Source of the DNA: Cryptomeria japonica
Lineage: Eukaryota; Streptophyta; Pinopsida; Cupressales; Cupressaceae
DNA length: 64,000 nucleotides
Direction of reading: 5' to 3'
NCBI RefSeq assembly: GCF_030272615.1
Contig: NC_081406.1
Coordinates: 186,151,770 to 186,215,769, forward strand
Shown here: one piece after another, positions 21,271-32,379 of the stretch
Layout: each line of letters begins with the position of its first letter
Position numbering within the stretch: the first letter of the stretch is position 1
Position numbers and translations under genes: made by a program
The notes under the pieces: model-generated
Database searches by the model: none
Told to the model about the DNA's origin: nothing
The model's input: the letters and a program-made list of their open reading frames with translations, nothing else

Positions 21271-21284
21271 CCAAAGGGGGAGAT
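21271..21284 (+). promoter_or_regulatory. Polypurine tract of B
   Basis: ccaaagggggagat directly precedes the TGTCAG that opens LTR2. Upstream copies of gggggag at about 21120, 21180 and 21224 could act as secondary tracts. The same word, usually inside atgccaaagggggagatt, precedes the 3' LTRs of C, D, H and M. Confidence 0.8.
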
Positions 21285-22873
21285 TGTCAGCATTCTGTGA
21301 ACCGGTATGAGGACATAATGATATTATATGTTTTCATTGATGTCAATATGTGATATGAAGAGAACCGGCATATGTGATATGTGAAAAGAGAGAACCGGCA
21401 TATGTGTGAACCGGTATATATGCCAAAGTGAAGTGGTATATTTGTTCAAGGTGAACCGACATGTCAAGGTGAACCAGCATGTAGTTATGGGAACCGGCAC
21501 ATGGAAGCATTGTATGACTACTGGTTAGTAGGTAGTTTCCACTTTAGGATTTTCGATTGGAGTACCTCAAGCCTGTGTGACTCAATCAGTGATCTTTCTG
21601 TGATGAGTTAGAAATATAACGGAGAACAAATTGTGTTGCCACGTAAGCCCTGTGCATGTGAAGGATCTTGCATGAAGAAGACTATCCCTATCTACCTTGG
21701 GAATGTGCGAAGTTTGTTAAATGGTGATAACGCGTGATGGGTTATCAGCCGCCATGAAATCGGTGGATAATGGATGATGGAGAATGTCTTGAGATCGATT
21801 CAAGATTATTGCATTTAATGTAGTATGATTCAATGGTCAGGATTGAACCGTTTGAATTGCTTAACCTAACAGGTTTAGGGTTTAGGGTTTTTGCTACCGA
21901 CCTGTCTGTTTCCTATAAGGTCGATATTGTGTTTCTTTCTAAAGTTGTTGGCAAAAGTTGTATGTGTGTATCCAAGGGAAGTGATACATGATTCTTGCCA
22001 GACCAAAGGAGAGAAGAGATACCTACAAAATGAAAGTGCAGAAGGTGAAGAGGAGCCAAAATGGATCTGCATTAGCTTTGAGTGTTGTTACCAGATCATT
22101 GTAATTCCTATTGATCTTTAACCACTTCAATAGTTGTGAAATCTCTTAACAGGGTAGCCTTAACCGGCTTGATACAAATCCTTTAATAGGGTAACTCAAA
22201 GTTATTAAGTTTTGGGAAGTTATAGAGCTCTAGAGATCCTTTAGCTATTGAGTTCTTGAAATCCTCTAACAAGGTAACCCTAACCAGGTTTAACCCTTAA
22301 CCAGGTATTGTAGCCATCCCTTAACCAGGTGATCCCTAACAAGATCGATTCCTAGCAGAACCTATTGTAATGTCTTTAACTGGACAAGGCTCCTAACAGA
22401 GCGAACTTCTAAAGTGTTCAAAAAGTAGCTTGTGGGTATTCATCCCCACCGTTGTTTTTCCCACTTGGGGTTTCCACGTGAAAATATGTGTGTCATGTGT
22501 GATGCTTTTATCTTGTGATGCTTTGTTATTGCCTGTTAAGCATATGATGGTTTTGTGTTTTATGCCTGTCTATAAAACATATTGAACTAACTATTGTGAA
22601 GATCTGATGATAGTTTGCCTGTTCATGCATGAGGGTGTAATGGTACTATAGTATTGAGCTAAGAAGAAAGCTAAGTGAGTAACCGGTTTATGATTTTTTT
22701 AGTTGTTCTAGGTCTTACCAGTTGCACTCTATTTCAACTAGTGTCACTGTTTGCCAGTCATTTGGAGTATTTGCTGTCAAACCAGTTTAGGTTTGTATTT
22801 TGTCTATACTGATTCACCCCCCCCCCCCCTCTCAGTACCGGTTTGGTACTATTTGTTCATCATTGAGTTATCA
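21285..22873 (+). mobile_element. 3' LTR of element B
   Basis: 1589 bp, ends ...gagttatca. It carries the hairpin at 22450-22478 (CGTTG/CCACG arms, one pair broken; TTTTT and TTT loops; CCC/GGG), the telomere-like pair at 21872-21892, and a 13-C tract near 22818. It ends directly at C's broken RT frame. Confidence 0.85.
22450..22478 (+). other. Hairpin with U-rich internal loop (ENE-like) in B LTR2
   Basis: Reads CGTTG, TTTTT, CCC, loop ACTTG, GGG, TTT, CCACG. In LTR1 (17471-17499) the left arm is CGTGG, which pairs fully with CCACG, but the right arm there is CCACA. Each copy has lost one base of what was a complete 5-bp stem. Confidence 0.55.
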
Positions 22874-22978
22874 ACCACGTCTTTGTTATTGTCAAGTAAA
22901 ATCCATCAGGTTGTTCAATATAAACTTCTTCTTCAAGATCTTCATTCAGAAATGCACATTTAATATCCATTTGATATA

Positions 22979-24803
22979 CTTTGTAGTTCTTGTGTACTAC
23001 AAAAGCCAAAAAAGTCTGACTACCTCAATTCTAGCTAGCGGTGCAAAGGTTTCGTTGTAATCAATTCCTTCTTTCTGTGAATATCCCTTACACACTAATC
23101 TTGTTTTGTTTCTAATTACCTTACCATCTTCATTGAGTTTATTTCTGAAAACCCATTTAGTTCCAATTACATTTTTGTCTTTAGGCCAGGGAACTAATGA
23201 CCAAGTGTTATTTCTTTCAATTTGTTCCAATTCATCTTCCATAGCTTTAATCCAATATTTATCTTCACATGCCTCATTAATTTATGTAGGTTCAATTTGA
23301 GACATAAGACATACCTCTTCATTTTCCAATCTTCCTCTAGTCATAATTCCTTGAAATTTGTTTCCAATTATCTAATCTTCAGAATGATTCAGTCTTACAT
23401 ACCGAGGTGTTTTTGCTTGTTGTTGTTCTTCAGTGACTGTTGAATCTCCAAATGATGTCGGTGTAACTGGATCACCATTCTGTACTGGTGTAGTCATAGT
23501 AGGTTCATTTGTGATTATCTCTATTGTCGGTTCAGAGTCTGTGTACCTTGAATTTCCTCTAAACTATTCATCAATCTTCACATTTGCACTCTCAATAATT
23601 TTCTGCAATCTCTTGTTCAAACATCTACATGCCTTGCTATTAGATGAATAACCAATAAATATTCCTTCATCACTTCTAGGATCAAATTTGCCAATATACT
23701 CATCTCTTCTAATATAGCATTTACTTCCAAATATTCTGAAATATTTAAGAGTAGGAGTGTTACCAAACCATAGTTCATGTGGGGTCTTACCGATTTCAAC
23801 TCTAATGTGAACTCTGTTGAATGTATAAACAGTTGTATTGACCGCTTCTCTCCAGTATATATGAGGTAGATTTGCTTCTGATATCATACTTCTGGCTACA
23901 TCCAAGATAGTTTTGTTTTTCCTTTCCACAACTCCATTGTGTTGGGTTGTTTGGGGTGCTGATAACTGTCTTCTGATCCCATTCACTTCACATAATGTAT
24001 TAAATTCCTTCAATGTGAATTCACCTCCTTGATTTGATCTCAAAAAATTTGATTTTCTTGCCAATTTCATTTTCTACCATCGCCTTGAATAGTTTGAATT
24101 TACCAAATGCTTCAGATTTCTCCCTGAGAAAAGTAACCCAACACATTCTAGAATATTCATCAATGATTAGCATAAAATGCCTATCTCCTTGTATACTTTT
24201 AGTTCTTGTTGGACCACATAAATCAGTATGAATTAAATCAAGAACATTGTTAGACTTCTCTGGAATACTCTTGAAAGTTTCTCTAACTTGCTTTCCAAAT
24301 TGACATTCCTTACATACCGAATTATGAGGTTTAACAATCTTAGATAAATCTCTTACCGCCTTAGTAGTACTGATTTTCACAATGCAATCAAAATTTACAT
24401 GACAACGTCTCTTATGCCATAACCAACTTTCATCAATATGTGCAATCAAACATGATTCCTCATTGTTGTTCAAATGAAAGATATTACCTCTAGTCTGATT
24501 ACCGGTTGCAATTTTCAAACCAGTTCTGTTTAAGATTTTGCATTTACCATTCTTGAATTGTAACTGAAATCCTTTCTCAACTAATTAGCCAACACTCAAA
24601 AGATCATGCTTCAAACCTTCAACATAGTAAACATTATCAGTATTGTGCTTACCACCAAAAGATATAGTGCCTTTTCCTTTGATCAAACAAGCTTTATCAT
24701 CTCCAAATCTTACTAGACCTCCATTGTATTCCTGAAAGGTTAAGAATTTACTCTTATCACCAGTCATATGATGTGAACATCCTAAATCAATAATCCATTC
24801 ATT
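22979..24803 (-). pseudogene. Copia C: protease end, pre-integrase, integrase, RT start
   Basis: Minus strand from K leftwards: protease motif NEWIIDLGCSHHMTGD, where DTG has become DLG; pre-integrase ESWLWHKRRCHVNFDCIV and SVCKECQFGK; integrase DLCGPTRTKSIQGD, FLRSNQGGEFT (second catalytic D read as N) and NGVVERKNKTILD. RT start: [20 protein letters not shown] and [13 protein letters not shown] stop interrupts LLSVG*LVEKG and frameshifts lie near 24030 and 23000. The protease and integrase would both be inactive. Confidence 0.85.
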
Positions 24804-26288
24804 TGATAACTCAATGATGAACAGATAGTACCAAACTGGTACTGAGAGGGGGGGGGTGAATCAATACAGGAAAAAACATAATCCTAAAACCGGTTTGTCA
24901 ACAGACACTGTGCATAGGCAGACAAACAGTAACTCCGGTCTTAAACAGAGTACAACCGGAAAAACCCAGAATAATTGAGACAAGCATAAACCGGTTGACA
25001 CTTATCTTCTCATACAATCTAATACATCATTTCCATTTCACCCTAGTGCATGAACAGGTAATCTACCATCAAAGATATATATATAAACACCTAGATCAAC
25101 ATGATTCACCGCTTGACAAAAAACAACATAGCATCACATGAAAAACACATCACATATGACACACATATTTTTCACATGGAAACTCAACTGGGAAAAACCA
25201 CGGTGGGGATGAATACCCACAAGTTGTTTTTGAACTCTTTAGAAGTCCGCTCTGTTAGGAGCCTATCCGGTTAAAGACTGATACAATAGGTTTTGTTAGG
25301 AACCGATCCTATTAGGGATCACCCGGTTAAGGGATGGCTAGAATAATCGATTAAGGGTTAAACCCTGTTAAAGGTTACCTTGTTAGAGGATTTCAAGAAC
25401 TCAATAGTTTTGAGTCACCCTGTTAAAGGATTTACAGTAAGCCGGTTAAAGCTACCCTGTTAAGGGACTTCCCAACTATTGAAGTGGTTAGAGATCAATA
25501 GGTATTACAATGATCTCGTAACAGCACTCAATGCCAATGCAGATCCACTTTAGCTCCTCTTCACCTTTTGCACTTACACTCTGCAGGTATCACTTCTCTC
25601 TTTTGGTCTGACAAGAATCACGTATCTCTTCTCTTGGATACACACACAACTTTTGCCAACAACCTCAGAAAGAAACACAACATCGACCTTATAGGAAACC
25701 AGATAGGTCGGTAGCATAAACCCTAAACCCTAAACCTGTTAGGTTGAGAAATTCAAAACAGTTCAATCCTGACCGTTGAGCATATTGCATTAAATGTAAT
25801 AGTCTTGAACCAATCTCAAGACGTTCACCATCATTTGTTTTCCACTGATTTCATGGCGATTGATAACCCATCACACGTTATCACCATTTACAGACTTCGC
25901 ACATTCCCGAGGTAGATAGGGACAATCTCCTTCATGCAAGATCCTTTACGTGCACAAGGCTAACATGGCAACACGATCTGTTCTCCGTTACAATGCTAAC
26001 TCATCACAAAAAGTCACCGATTGAGTCACACAGGCTTGAGGCACTTTAGCCAGGAACCCTGAAGTTGATACTACCAATCAGTAGTCATACAAAGCTTCCA
26101 TGTGTCGGTTCCTATAACCACATTCCGGTTCACCTTAAACAAACACACCACTTCACTTTGGCACAAATGTTGGGTCACAGTGTTATACTGGTTCTCACAT
26201 ATACCGGTTCTCTCCTCTTCAGCATATTGACATCAATGACAACATACAATGTCATCATGTCCTCATACCGGTTCTCATAATGCCAACA
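24804..26288 (-). mobile_element. Solo LTR K, same family as element B
   Basis: 1485 bp, opens TGATAACTCAATGATGAAC on this strand (the reverse of B's LTR end) and closes ...AATGCCAACA. Flanks tcatt (24799-24803) and tcatc (26289-26293) form a 5-bp duplication with one mismatch. Compared with D at 35380-35400, C's protease sequence rejoins exactly. It has the hairpin at 25175-25202, the telomere-like pair at 25717-25736 and several accggt-type motifs at its start. Confidence 0.85.
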
Positions 26289-26293
26289 TCATC

Positions 26294-27384
26294 CTTATCT
26301 TCAACTCTAGCTACCAGGGCCTACTCTACCGATTGAATAGTAGGTGTCGGTTGATCTTCTGTTATAGAAACAAAAGCCCATCCATTGTCTGTCGGATCCT
26401 CATCAGTAACTCCTTCATCAGCATAATAACAAGATTTGTCTTTATTCTTCTTAAACTTGTATTTCTGATAGCAGGGTTAGGCTTATATGTTCTTTTATCT
26501 TCTTCTCTTAATCTTGCATGTCTATCAAGACATCTAGAAGCCATATGACCAATTTTATTACAGTTAAAACATTTAAAGGGTGCTTTACCTTCATACTTAC
26601 TTCCAACTGGACCTTTAGGCATTTTCCTTGCAAATAGTGCTTCAAGTTCTTCAATTTCTTCATTTTCTCTCCTACTTTCTTCAAGTTCTCTTGCATAGAA
26701 GGCTTTCCAATCAAATTTATCAGATGATGATGATGATGCCTTGAAAGCTAGATTTATCTTAATAGTAGTAATAGGACCAAATTCCTCAAGCTCAAAAGCT
26801 GAAAGTTTTCCAACCAAAGTGTCTCTAGATACTGATGCATTAGGCATTGTTCTCAATTCATTTATAGAAGTAACTTTCATTTTATATGCTGGTGGCAAAG
26901 CTCTTAAAACTTTAGAAACAATCTCATCTTATCTTAAGGTTCCTCCACAACATTGTATACCCAAAACAATTTCATTTACTCTTTCCATAAAAGCAGAAAT
27001 TCTTTCTTCTTCTTCCATTTTCAGACTTTCACACCTGACCCGGAAGCATTCAAGTTTTGCAATTTTGACTGTGGAATCTCCTTCATTCAATGTTTCTAGT
27101 TTGTCCCAAATAGCTTTAGCAATAGATTTGTCTAACAATCCCATGACTTTCTGATTTGATAATGCACTCAAAAGTGCTTCTCTTGCTTTGCAATCATTTT
27201 CCTCATCTTTAGCCAAGTTAGGTGGAATAGGTTGAGCTTGAGTAGGAGCAGTATAGCCATTATTTGTAACATCCGATATGTCCTTTCCAATGCAATTCAA
27301 ATGTGTCTCCATCCTGATCTTCCATATGCCATAGTTAGTTCCATCAAGTTTTAGACTGTCCTTCCTGAAATAGTTAGAAGACAT
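26294..27384 (-). pseudogene. Copia C gag with zinc knuckle
   Basis: Starts MSSNYFRKDSLKLDGTNYGI, the usual copia gag (UBN2) opening. It continues with GLLDKSIAKAIWDKLETLNE, FMERVNEIVLGIQCCGG and YKMKVTSINELRTMPNASVS, and reaches the nucleocapsid knuckle CFNCNKIGHMASRC (intact CX2CX4HX4C). One in-frame TAA lies at 26929-26931. A frameshift occurs after YKPNPAIRN, near 26450. The start codon lies about 60 bases from the 5' LTR. Confidence 0.85.
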
Positions 27385-27427
27385 TGGATCTCCTCAAGCT
27401 GTTAAACTTCTGCAGAAAGAGAACTAG

Positions 27428-27439
27428 GCTTTGTTACCA
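27428..27439 (-). promoter_or_regulatory. Degraded primer binding site of C
   Basis: Reverse complement TGGTAACAAAGC, two mismatches from TGGTATCAGAGC, immediately next to the 5' LTR. Confidence 0.65.
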
Positions 27440-27441
27440 AT

Positions 27442-28503
27442 TGTTAGGTCTCAGAGACAACTAAGAGAGGGGGGGTGATTCATTTTTCCAATAAATTCAA
27501 CCAAAATTAAATTAACCAAAACTTAATGCTTAATACCGGTAAACCAAACTTTATGTCGGTAGACAATTTTATCAGTTAATTGCAGTATCGATAAAGATTA
27601 ATGCATGAAACAGAAAGACAACAACATCCACAACACATAACACAAATATTTGTATGTGGAAACCCTGTAAGGGGAAAAACCATGGTGGGAAGCCTTACCC
27701 ACAATCAAATGATACTACTACAAATAGTATGTGTGTACAATATGAATTTTGCACATGCAGAAAGGCTAGCTGCCTAGAGCTCACTGCTCAATCACAAAAT
27801 TAGAGTCACACTGACTACAATTGGATGGTTAAATCCAATGATAATTTACTGCATAAAATAGCATCTTCATATGCTAGATTCAGTATTGGTTTAGTTTTGA
27901 TTGCCTTCACAAAACCTTCCTTCAACCTTCAAATGATGTCTGCGTGTATAGCTCTTCTTATTTTTGCATATACCTTATTACAATTCTTTTCCCAATCGCA
28001 TATCAATCTCACAAATGAGATCTTACATTTATACCATAATCTAAGACCAATTGAACAGGTCGTCTCACTAAAAGATATTACAATAAAATCAATTACAAAT
28101 AAATCAATATCCGATGCATGATGTCGGCTCAAATGCATTTACAATAATAATAAATCATCTCCATAACGTGATGTGCTGATCTGGAATAGATATGTCTATC
28201 GGTGCATATCCTGGACCTATTTGCCGATAACAGCAAATATGCAAACCTGAATAATAAATTAACTAAATCGCCAAAACCAAGTGATCAAATAATGTCTTCG
28301 ACATAACCAAGTAGTCTCCAAGTCATTCCAAGTGTCGGTGAATAATATAATCTATCAGTGAACCAAATACCGATGATTGTGCATAAGTCTCTGACTTGCC
28401 AGTGAACATAACCAAAATCTCCAAGTGCGGATAAGTATTGACAAGTGATGACAGGTGTTGACATCAATGACAAAACCATATCAACATATCCAAAATACCA
28501 ACA
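27442..28503 (-). mobile_element. 5' LTR of element C
   Basis: 1062 bp partner of 13773-14825, with the hairpin at 27654-27684 and a 7-G tract at its inner end. The outer end ...aataccaaca abuts D's LTR sequence after the duplication cagag. Confidence 0.85.
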
Positions 28504-28508
28504 CAGAG

Positions 28509-29237
28509 CACATAAACATTAAGTACCAGAATAGCAGAAACGGGTACTAGTAAGCAATAAAACACAAGAATAAAACAGAGAACTAACACAATGCAACCAT
28601 ACCACATAACACCATGATTTGTACTTTGAAAACCCGAAAAGGGAAAAACCACGATGGGAAGCCTACCCACAGTCAGATGATACTTCTGCAAAAAGTATGT
28701 GATACAATAAGGGGCCTGCACATGCAGGAAGGCACACTGCCTAAAGCATACTACTCATTACAAAAGTGTCTAATTGACTACAGAGAGGTTATAACCACCT
28801 CAAGATAATTGGAAAACAGTCCAGTAGAGTGAACTACCAGAGATAGCATCTACCATGCCTGATTACAATCCTGGTTAAGCTCAATACCAGAGGCCTTTCA
28901 CCTCTTCCTTAAACCCAATTCAATCACCTATGATCAACCAAATCTCCTTCGCAGATGATATTACATTTCATGACCATGATACATATTCCACATAATTTAC
29001 AATGAGATCTTATATCAATTTATACCAACCCTAAGGCCTAAACCAATTAGGTTGGCCATCTAAAAGATATTACAATAAGATCATTACATACATCCATATT
29101 ACAATGATATGCCATGTTGGCCTAGACAAAAACAATATTAACCAATCCATAAATCATCCTGATAACGTGTAGAAAACATGTTAATATGATACCGGTCCAT
29201 AACCTAGATAGGTACCGGACCTATTATGGATCCACCA
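28509..29237 (-). mobile_element. Middle part of D's 3' LTR
   Basis: Aligns by eye with 36664-37395 of D's 5' LTR, for example gcacataaacattaagtacc and the tract around 28980-29060. It contains the hairpin at 28626-28653. It is bounded by element C on the left and E on the right. Confidence 0.85.
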
Positions 29238-29596
29238 TGTTGGAAAATACACACTCCAATGAGAAATTGTAGGTGATTTAAGGTATTATCATTGATGGCG
29301 ACCTTACAATCATATAACATCAACAGGAAGACACAGGCACCAACACTGGAAGACTCTACACCAATATACAGATCACCGACACCAAAAGGAAGATTACTCG
29401 CACCCTGGCCGACAAGAATTTTGTGTATATATATTTTTGTAATTAATTGTAAAATATTTTGTAAGCCAACTTGGCGGATTGTAACATGACTCATATAAGT
29501 ATGAGATTATTGTAGATCATTTATGAGAGTGAGATATGAAAAGATAATAGCAGAACTAATATGCGAATTATTGGGATAAGGGTTTATGTATATTAC

Positions 29597-31267
29597 TGTG
29601 TGGGGGAAAAAGTGAGACTAGGCTAACATGTCCTAATCCTACCTTTTGTCACACATTACGGAATACAAAAGAGCCTAGAGGTATCGCACAATTGGCTACT
29701 TCTTTTTGGTGAAAGAGAGAGCCACAGGCTACCTATTAGGGTTTCTATTCCTTTGTTGTAATTGAAAGGTAAGATTATGCAAGTTCAATTCCTAACCCCA
29801 AAATGCAAGTATGAACTAATAACAAGATTGCAGAATTGAACTTAAACAATGGAAAGCTGCAAACATAAGGACAAGACAAGAATGTAGATGCGTACCCGGA
29901 GTCAAAATCTGAGTGAAAATGTTCGGGACGGGGCCGCGGGCGCCACTGTCTTGATTCTGCACCTGAAACTGCACCTGAAACTACCACTTTGCAGCCTGGA
30001 AAACTGTCGGAAATGCTAAAAATTGATGTCTGTCAGGAGGACCAGGGCGCCCAGCGCCCCTGTCCCAGGGACCAGGGCGCCTAGCGCCCTTGTCCTGGCA
30101 AGACCAGGGTGCCCCACGCCCCTATCCTAGTCTTCTGCTCTGAAACTTGGTGTATGGTTCTATCTCCGTCTACTTCTTTCGGATATGCAACTTGCGGCGT
30201 CGTCTGAATTCCGAAATCTACACTTATATCTGAAAAGGTGTTTGGACAGCTATATAGGGTTTTGCCTTAGTCAAACCCCCGCTTCAGTGATTTCCACCTC
30301 CACGAATAGCCAAGTTGTATTGTAAAAGTAATGTGTGTGCAGACCTTGTGTGTGTGCAAGATCTAAAATGCAAGTAAGCAAACTAGAGCAACCTAGAAAG
30401 TAAACCCTAATTGCTTGTAAATGACAATGTAAATGCTCCAAATCAAGATGCCAAGTGATCTAAAGCATGAATGTAAGTGACATAATGAGGCTTATGCAAA
30501 GACATGAAAACAACATGAAATCATACCCAACCCCAAGGGAGGGGTACAAGCCAATCTTCAGTCGGTGATCCCTTATTGCTCTTCAATACCTTGAAAGCCC
30601 TAAGTGAATGAATGGATTTGATGAATGCTTGGAGGATGAATGTTGAGAGTTGTTGAAGTCTTCAAAGATCTGCTCTTTCGCTGCATATGAGGTTCCTGAA
30701 AACAAAATTCAGATCCCTTCTAATGAAGAAAGAGAGCTCTTATGTATGAAACCCTAGGTCTTAATTCCAACTTTTGGCCGACCTAGAGATTGAATATCCC
30801 ACCAATTTCTTGGGGTTAAGCTTTATTTTATGATTCGATCGCGCTCCTAAAATTTTGGGAAAAATGTTCGGGACCGTGTGCACTCCGGGTGCCATGGTCC
30901 CGGCAACTTTTCACCAAATTTTCAGGGCCGTCAGATATGATGATTTTAGAGAGAATCCCGAAGTTATAGGTGATTTCGAGATGTTTTGACCCCCGAAATC
31001 AAACCCCCAAGTTCAAAAGAAGGCCTAATTAGGGTTTTTGATTAGATGATGTATTGGAGGAATAAAATGAAAAGGGGCACACTTTAATGAAAGGGCCCAC
31101 CTTTATGATGTGGAGGATGATGAAATAGGACCTTAGACCTAATTAATTTGATTAATTAAGTGCTAAAGGAGAAATGCAATGCAAAATGCAAACTGCGCCA
31201 AGGCGGGTGCTAAACTAGATGTGAAATTGTACTGCTTTAGCAAGTGTGTACAATTTACGACGCTACA
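29597..31267. mobile_element. Element F: 1671-bp LTR-like insertion in E
   Basis: Begins TGTGTGGGGGAAAAAG, ends GACGCTACA, with the exact duplication ATTAC at 29592-29596 and 31268-31272. TG...CA ends and a 5-bp duplication indicate an LTR-type element, most simply a solo LTR of a gypsy-type family. No coding sequence is recognised. It is richer in GC than its neighbours at 29930-30150, where a 30-bp repeat occurs three times. Confidence 0.75.
30041..30130. repeat. Three GC-rich 28-32-bp tandem units
   Basis: Units starting accagggcgcc at 30041 and 30071 and a diverged one, accagggtgcc, at 30103. Each contains a small inverted repeat of the form GGGCGC..GCGCCC. A decayed echo, accaaggtgctaggcatcc, is seen near 41168. 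Confidence 0.75.
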
Positions 31268-31492
31268 ATTACAGAGCTTAAACCGGTACTGAATCTGGCA
31301 TAGTAGATGTTGATTTGAAGCAGTACAAGACATTGGATTTTTATAATCCAATTTTGTAAGTTAGTGTGACTTCTTTATAACTGAGTAGTGAGCTCTAGGC
31401 ACTTGGCCTTCCTGCATGTACAAACCCCTATTGTAAATAGTAATATTCCCTCATTGGACAGTAAGCAAATCTTGTGGGTCACAAATCCCATT

Positions 31493-31519
31493 GAGGTTTT
31501 TTCCACACTGGGTTTCCTC
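31493..31519 (+). other. Hairpin with U-rich internal loop (ENE-like), GAGG/CCTC variant
   Basis: Reads GAGG, TTTTTT, CC, loop, GG, GTTT, CCTC. Stem 1 is GAGG/CCTC where other families have GTGG/CCAC. This is a paired T-to-A and A-to-T change, which is direct evidence that base pairing is kept. Confidence 0.65.
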
Positions 31520-31705
31520 GTTAAAATATTGTGTTATGGTGTGTCTCTTATGTTGTGGTTATTGTTCTTCTTTATTGCATTATTTTTGGTTTACCGGTAC
31601 ACAGTTTTGAAGTGTTTTTCATGTTATAATTCAAGTAAATTCTTTTATCGGTTAGATATTGATTCACCCCCCCCTCTTAGTATCTTTGGGAATCCTAACA
31701 CACCA

Positions 31706-31996
31706 CACCAAAGCAATGTCTTCAAGCATTTGAAGCATGATTAAACAACAACTTCAACATCCTGAAATCCATATAGAAGCCTCACCAACACCACTTATGC
31801 ATCCTATCAAGAATTCCCAGTAAAAGCTCTGTCGGTTAAACCTTAAACCTATGTCAGTAACACAAGATCTTCTGTCGGTAACCAAAACCTATCTGCCGGT
31901 AACACCTAGTGTCGGTAACCAACCAAAACAGGTAGTGTTGACATCAATGACAAAACATCAATGCAACACATAATCAATCCCTTCATAATGCCAACA
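31706..31996 (-). mobile_element. Outer end of D's 3' LTR and polypurine tract
   Basis: Matches 37395-37640 of D's 5' LTR and ends ...ATGCCAACA at 31996. The reversed polypurine tract atctccccctttggc follows at 31997-32011. Confidence 0.85.
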
Positions 31997-32379
31997 ATCT
32001 CCCCCTTTGGCATTGATGGCAACACTAGATATGAAAAACATCTAAGTACCAAGAAATACCAAACAAGTCTCCCCCTATGGAAGACAACCAATAATCCCCT
32101 GAATATCAATAACTCTCCCCCTGTGAATAATATCTTTATAAAGTTTTGAATTTATTTTTTACATCACTATCTCTCCCCCTTTGACATCAATGCTAGAAAT
32201 CTAACAAAAATATCAAAGCAATAATATAAACCTCTAAATCTCAAAGTTGACTACTCCCCTGAGTAGTAGCATCACACATCAATGTCAAAATGAATAGTAT
32301 CTCTAATAATGCATGCCAGACTGATGTCGAACCGCATCAATCAAGTCTTTGTCGGAGGGGCAGAAACCCCTAACCTATC

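Larger units (their letters stand above)
16324..22873 (+). mobile_element. Copia element B (inserted in C's RT)
   Basis: LTR1 16324-17891 and LTR2 21285-22873; starts TGTTGGC or TGTCAGC, ends GTTATCA. Flanks gccac (16319-16323) and accac (22874-22878) are a 5-bp duplication with one mismatch. C's reading frame joins across it (YIEQPDGF... before, YGLKQAP after, in minus direction). The PBS at 17894-17905 has one mismatch, and a polypurine tract sits at 21271-21284. The internal part is 3393 bp because most of gag and the protease are deleted. Confidence 0.9.
13773..28503 (-). mobile_element. Copia element C (inserted in D's 3' LTR; hosts B and K)
   Basis: 3' LTR 13773-14825, 5' LTR 27442-28503, both bounded by TGTTGG.../...ACA in reading direction. 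Flanks tagag (13768-13772) and cagag (28504-28508) are a 5-bp duplication with one mismatch. D's LTR sequence is continuous across the insertion when compared with the uninterrupted copy at 36660-36680. The polypurine tract, reversed, lies at 14826-14845. The coding region is split by element B (16324-22873) and solo LTR K (24804-26288). Confidence 0.9.
29238..31700 (+). mobile_element. Solo LTR E (hosts F)
   Basis: Opens TGTTGGAAAATACACAC and closes ...GGAATCCTAACA, with the exact duplication CACCA at 29233-29237 and 31701-31705. D's LTR rejoins across it. Its own sequence (29238-29596 plus 31273-31700) is about 790 bp, has a single LTR structure with hairpin and C-tract near the end, and no internal region, so it is a solo LTR. 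Confidence 0.85.
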
